Part shown: positions 26,601-27,585 of the stretch, piece by piece | Layout: each line of letters begins with the position of its first letter | Position numbering within the stretch: the stretch's first letter is position 1 | Origin: an uncultured Chitinophagaceae bacterium | Lineage (GTDB): Bacteria; Bacteroidota; Bacteroidia; Chitinophagales; Chitinophagaceae | Assembly (NCBI GenBank): GCA_937900675.1 | Contig: CALCEA010000046.1 | Coordinates: 1 to 27,585 of the forward strand | DNA: 27,585 bases | Direction of reading: 5' to 3' | Position numbers and translations under genes: made by a program | The notes under the pieces: generated by a model | Databases searched by the model: none | Told to the model about the DNA's origin: nothing | Seen by the model: the letters and a program-made list of their open reading frames with translations, nothing else

Positions 26601-27585
26601 ACATGCAATTTACTGGTTCTGTGAATGATGGTAAAGTGACTATTGGTGATATCAATAATGATGGTTTCCAAGATATCATCACAGTAGATAATTCAAATAC
26701 TATTTACGCTTATATCAATAACCACTTAAATGGTTTTGTGAAAAAATCAATTGGAGCAATTCCATTTAATTCAAATTCAACTTGGTCTCTATTTAACTTG
26801 AGATTAATGGATTTAAACAATGATGGCTTCAAGGATTTATTATGGATGGAAAATCAACCAGAAGCAGATGGTTCAGTGAACTGGAATAGCAATAATTTTG
26901 TTGTTAAATCTTGGTTACAAACTGCTGGAACAGATGAATTCAAACCAACAGCACCTGCTGCAGTAAGTTCATCTGACATTAAAGTATCTAATAATGGCTA
27001 TAAAGTAAAGATCAAATGGACTCCATCAAAAGACAAGATTGATCCATATTTATTTGCAAATCTTAAGGTTGATACCTTAGATACTTATAAGAATGCATTT
27101 ATCAATAATGCATACAATTACAGAGCATCTGATCCAACCATTCCAATTATTGTGGATCGTGCAGTGGCAAGAAACTATCCTGATTCTTTAGAGTTCTCTG
27201 ATATTAATATTTCAAGCAAGAAGCCTTATTATATCTCCTTACAAATGGTGAATAAATTTGGTCAAGCTTCTAATTTTAGTACCAAAGTATTCTCACCAAC
27301 CGATCCATTACAAAGTGTTGATAATCCAATTCCTGGATTATACAATGCGAGATTTACATGGGGTGATTATAATAATGATGGATTATTAGACCTTGCCGTG
27401 ATGGGTCAAAGCGATAATGGAAATGTTACTAAAATTTATCAAAATAATGGTGGAACATTTACAGATTTAAATTTAACTAACAAGTCATTTAGATATGGTG
27501 ATATAAAATGGGTGGATATTAATAATGATGGTTGGTTAGACTTAGCAATTATTGGACAATCAGCTTCTGCTGTTAGTTTCCAATT
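20675..27585 (+). CDS. Giant secreted beta-helix / FnIII / FG-GAP protein (3' end outside window)
   Basis: I read this frame codon by codon to the window edge and found no stop: at least 2303 residues. A signal peptide (MSRNFFLKG ... STANAQ, cleavage near 26) shows export. Module order: beta-helix A (about 30-410), two FnIII-like domains (about 425-630), beta-helix B (about 634-1020), two FnIII (about 1035-1224), beta-helix C (about 1225-1525), FnIII (about 1543-1645), then from about 1750 FG-GAP/VCBS-like Ca-binding loops (DVNNDG, DINNDG, DLNNDG, DYNNDG) with another FnIII-like segment at about 2095-2205. The beta-helices are Asn-ladder-rich and resemble pectate-lyase-fold proteins. No catalytic residues could be assigned, so a lyase, adhesin or structural role is open. 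A C-terminal type IX sorting domain would be expected but lies outside. It is 261 bp after the Wzz gene; whether it acts with the polymer is unknown. Confidence 0.85.
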   Translation, partial: MSRNFFLKGIASILFVSAILVSTANAQSGKRIIVDKTSTTNSGLSFSTIKMAVDSAVSGDTIIISEGVYKEKLRITKQGLTIASNFLLDKDTTHISRTIISGDSVTQQSQFDALIYFNGSGQFDTTQLKVIGLTLTKASRYVLNMRLGLVSDCILANNGVNYSFPFMFEKTVIRNSKIENNKGQAIFFFQGDWGNPQYTTVENCLFLNNYSFWQNLSSGNQEPVGINGNGGAVIYLNNSTKLNLTNNIFYKNNGENLINISSGGQRDTINIVNNTMFMNKNRAMYNRSWEGDVNNTYFVTRIQNNIIYNDFVVDNYNSEFWWGAGSNSKPGRMILNNNIIHGGFNPDPKYGYGPLIEIQFDTASHMDVMPSFSDTANLKFDLTSTSAGIGAGLSNSFVPNKDIFGVDRPNPSGSKPELGAVETSTALPKPILTSLQNTVIGGNQRINIGYSILSNPKIDSVVIYRSTTSGTSSMTAVNTIYNDPTLKSIYTDISSMTASTTYYYAIKTAIKGATASSTSTYSDFSEVKSIKTPATSSAVQKPTNFSLAISGRSGVSLSWSIPSSNGSTKIIIYRGTSASKMDSLTEIKDTASIYNDLTTYQQTKYYYYLLNKDNNGVVSEASDTKDFTTPGPTPIRWYVRSAATGSEGGRDSVNAYKTISKAFSQAIKGDTIIILRGTYNEKISMTPGLVVGSNYLLDPTDTGAISNTIISATGLRGNIITYSNSSWSGPSIRNYFIGLSFKNVSSKVAKLASFQWGGPAAFTFDKCIFSNNGEKDITGDNNTDFEQNTRFLILGDSAIIKNSIFENNYARLRFEGNNPQLINNIFRNNNLNMTRPDNYWINVGLIDGWTNGKADITGNIFINNGTLENYDANSSNRDRQHYILKMSGNDSVFISNNTFYNSKVTNIVLENQTPVTYYVNNIFYKNYKDFFVASWANTFSDVYFLNNYFTNDISKTNTFDKLSPVFTNNIIAPDPMFADTLNLNLKSSSLLINSGVNSFAKSNNRKVRSKDLYGTDRPSPSTTNSDIGAVENIYGFSAPTLMSLDGGDKKIIIKWSKPLNGSIAGYDIYRSTSDIAESNNTITAFTTITNADTLSYIDTALTNLTKYYYRIKAFTANKASYSGFSNQLSAKPNTPPTKLDTLSAYGGARSVIVQWKDTSKRMYNVYRGVNANNLDKIASNIDTTIYVDNSAFANVKYFYGIKVVDSVGAASDISKLAFATASNIWIIDTAGKSTGNGSEKYPLKSIQYAIDNSISGDTILLNNGTYVEDLQIFSKTVVLKARNLGKAIINPLSPSSKPILNIQDQNQWGQSIYSKPQNKIIGLVFSGSTYTNWSNMPPAAININFNSNPIFESCTFTNNSSQYVFNIDQSAPLFNNSLIINNTTQNGIFNIQYADTNQVKTKVPKFVNSIFVNNSSFNNNCCGAERGVVIFNSIITENGYNNNFNEKLFRVENSIVDNPKFVAQSSTNQVIDPQFNNSAAFDYTLSSNSPALGKGSAQLILKGANTSDTLNALAYDYNYNDRPNPAGTKNDLGAFESKYSVAAPQISRLQKSAKNITLTWENPVTSNTYTSVQVYRDTVRTSLDTIAPLSNITVDVTKNTISDVLPSDKEYFYALKATIGSGNAAVKTGLSNIKSSLDTVYVPALSFALDTASFKVRSGSRNSNHVASAMNLINISADRTPTLPKLILYSQEFKSVDSTRGGVASDSMSVLNITKVSANSTNIKFSLNKVTNLAKGKADYMQILNPMNVNGDDDVDFVTIFRKNGNQQNNTQLAYLVNNNSLTFNIDTTNAPRNFMDMNNTWGVQTNFTYKWNQKTFPYYEWNTSVGQSIESAAEYMDGNFDGKEELIASMHQVKWEPNASINFTNTSLQNVNSALKLVKFVDVNNDGIPDIFGMTNWGGAIGLGQTNGNPLVVFVSNKKDGKFYMYNTGLNVDWSANLFIGDFNSNRKVQIFTRVNGGSYRLYDLDATFSAANGNMQFTGSVNDGKVTIGDINNDGFQDIITVDNSNTIYAYINNHLNGFVKKSIGAIPFNSNSTWSLFNLRLMDLNNDGFKDLLWMENQPEADGSVNWNSNNFVVKSWLQTAGTDEFKPTAPAAVSSSDIKVSNNGYKVKIKWTPSKDKIDPYLFANLKVDTLDTYKNAFINNAYNYRASDPTIPIIVDRAVARNYPDSLEFSDINISSKKPYYISLQMVNKFGQASNFSTKVFSPTDPLQSVDNPIPGLYNARFTWGDYNNDGLLDLAVMGQSDNGNVTKIYQNNGGTFTDLNLTNKSFRYGDIKWVDINNDGWLDLAIIGQSASAVSFQ
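20762..25295 (+). repeat. Three diverged beta-helix modules within the giant gene
   Basis: Each module opens with a (T/S)I...A(V/F/I)...GDTI(I/L)(I/L)..G(T/V)Y phrase: GDTI at residues 59, 669 and 1256. Each closes with a DRP.P.G....(L/I)GA(V/F)E phrase: the DRP sits at residues 407, 1016 and 1521. Inside are many short N-rich rungs such as NNIFYKN and NSIFVNN. Divergence at the DNA level is large, so this looks like an old triplication rather than recent amplification. Modules A and B also share SNYLLD/SNFLLD after the first strand; C lacks it and is shorter. Confidence 0.75.
25918..27560 (+). repeat. Array of FG-GAP/VCBS-like Ca-binding loops in the giant gene
   Basis: Loops of the D-x-(D/N)-x-D-G type begin at nucleotides 25922 (NGDDDVD), 26186 (DGNFDGKE), 26321 (DVNNDGI), 26501 (DFNSNRK, degenerate), 26648 (DINNDGF), 26810 (DLNNDGF), 27365 (DYNNDGL) and 27515 (DINNDGW). 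Most are followed by a hydrophobic D(L/I) strand. This matches beta-propeller-like FG-GAP repeats of secreted Bacteroidota proteins. The array continues past the window end. Confidence 0.7.

Noticed and set aside
1..27585. Mobile element, CRISPR array, toxin-antitoxin or phage defence system
   Set aside because: No transposase, integrase, regular spacer-repeat series, Cas-like or toxin-like gene was found; every sizeable frame is accounted for by polysaccharide or surface genes.

Overview
The window looks like part of a low-GC Bacteroidota chromosome, most likely from the Chitinophagales/Sphingobacteriia side (inference; no rRNA is present). The reasons are signal peptides ending in an AQ or NAQ type site, A/T-rich leaders almost without Shine-Dalgarno sequences, -7 boxes of the TATATTTG type, Wzi-family outer-membrane proteins, and a giant secreted FnIII/FG-GAP protein. 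No tRNA, rRNA, CRISPR array, integrase or transposase was seen.

Bases 242-20413 form a nearly gap-free exopolysaccharide/capsule locus of the Wzx/Wzy type. The left end (1-241) is non-coding and holds a perfect 25-nt palindrome. Then come an LtaS-like membrane sulfatase-fold transferase, a small lipoprotein of unknown function, a Wzx flippase, a first Wzi-like porin, a GT2 glycosyltransferase, an NAD-dependent sugar epimerase and a second Wzi-like porin. The only minus-strand gene is a Wzy/O-antigen-ligase-like membrane protein. It overlaps the second wzi gene tail to tail and leaves only 40 bp to the next plus-strand gene. The second block contains a GT4 enzyme, a left-handed beta-helix acyltransferase, another GT4, a DUF1972-type GT4, the priming polyprenyl-phosphate sugar transferase (WcaJ-like), a third Wzi-like protein, a six-SLBB Wza exporter and a Wzz chain-length regulator without a kinase domain.

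Together these make a plausible full pathway. The primer transferase loads the first sugar on undecaprenyl phosphate and four glycosyltransferases extend it. The acyltransferase, and perhaps the LtaS-like enzyme, decorate it. Wzx flips the unit, Wzy polymerises it under Wzz control, Wza exports it, and one or more Wzi proteins anchor it at the surface. No BY-kinase (Wzc) or phosphatase (Wzb) is in the window.

After a 261-bp AT-rich gap, an open frame starts at 20675 and runs off the window without a stop (more than 2300 codons). It encodes a secreted modular giant with three repeats of [right-handed beta-helix ending in a DRP...G.E motif + FnIII], followed by an array of FG-GAP-like Ca-binding loops. 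It is the least ordinary element of the window and may be a surface or type IX-secreted protein; its link to the polysaccharide locus is only positional.
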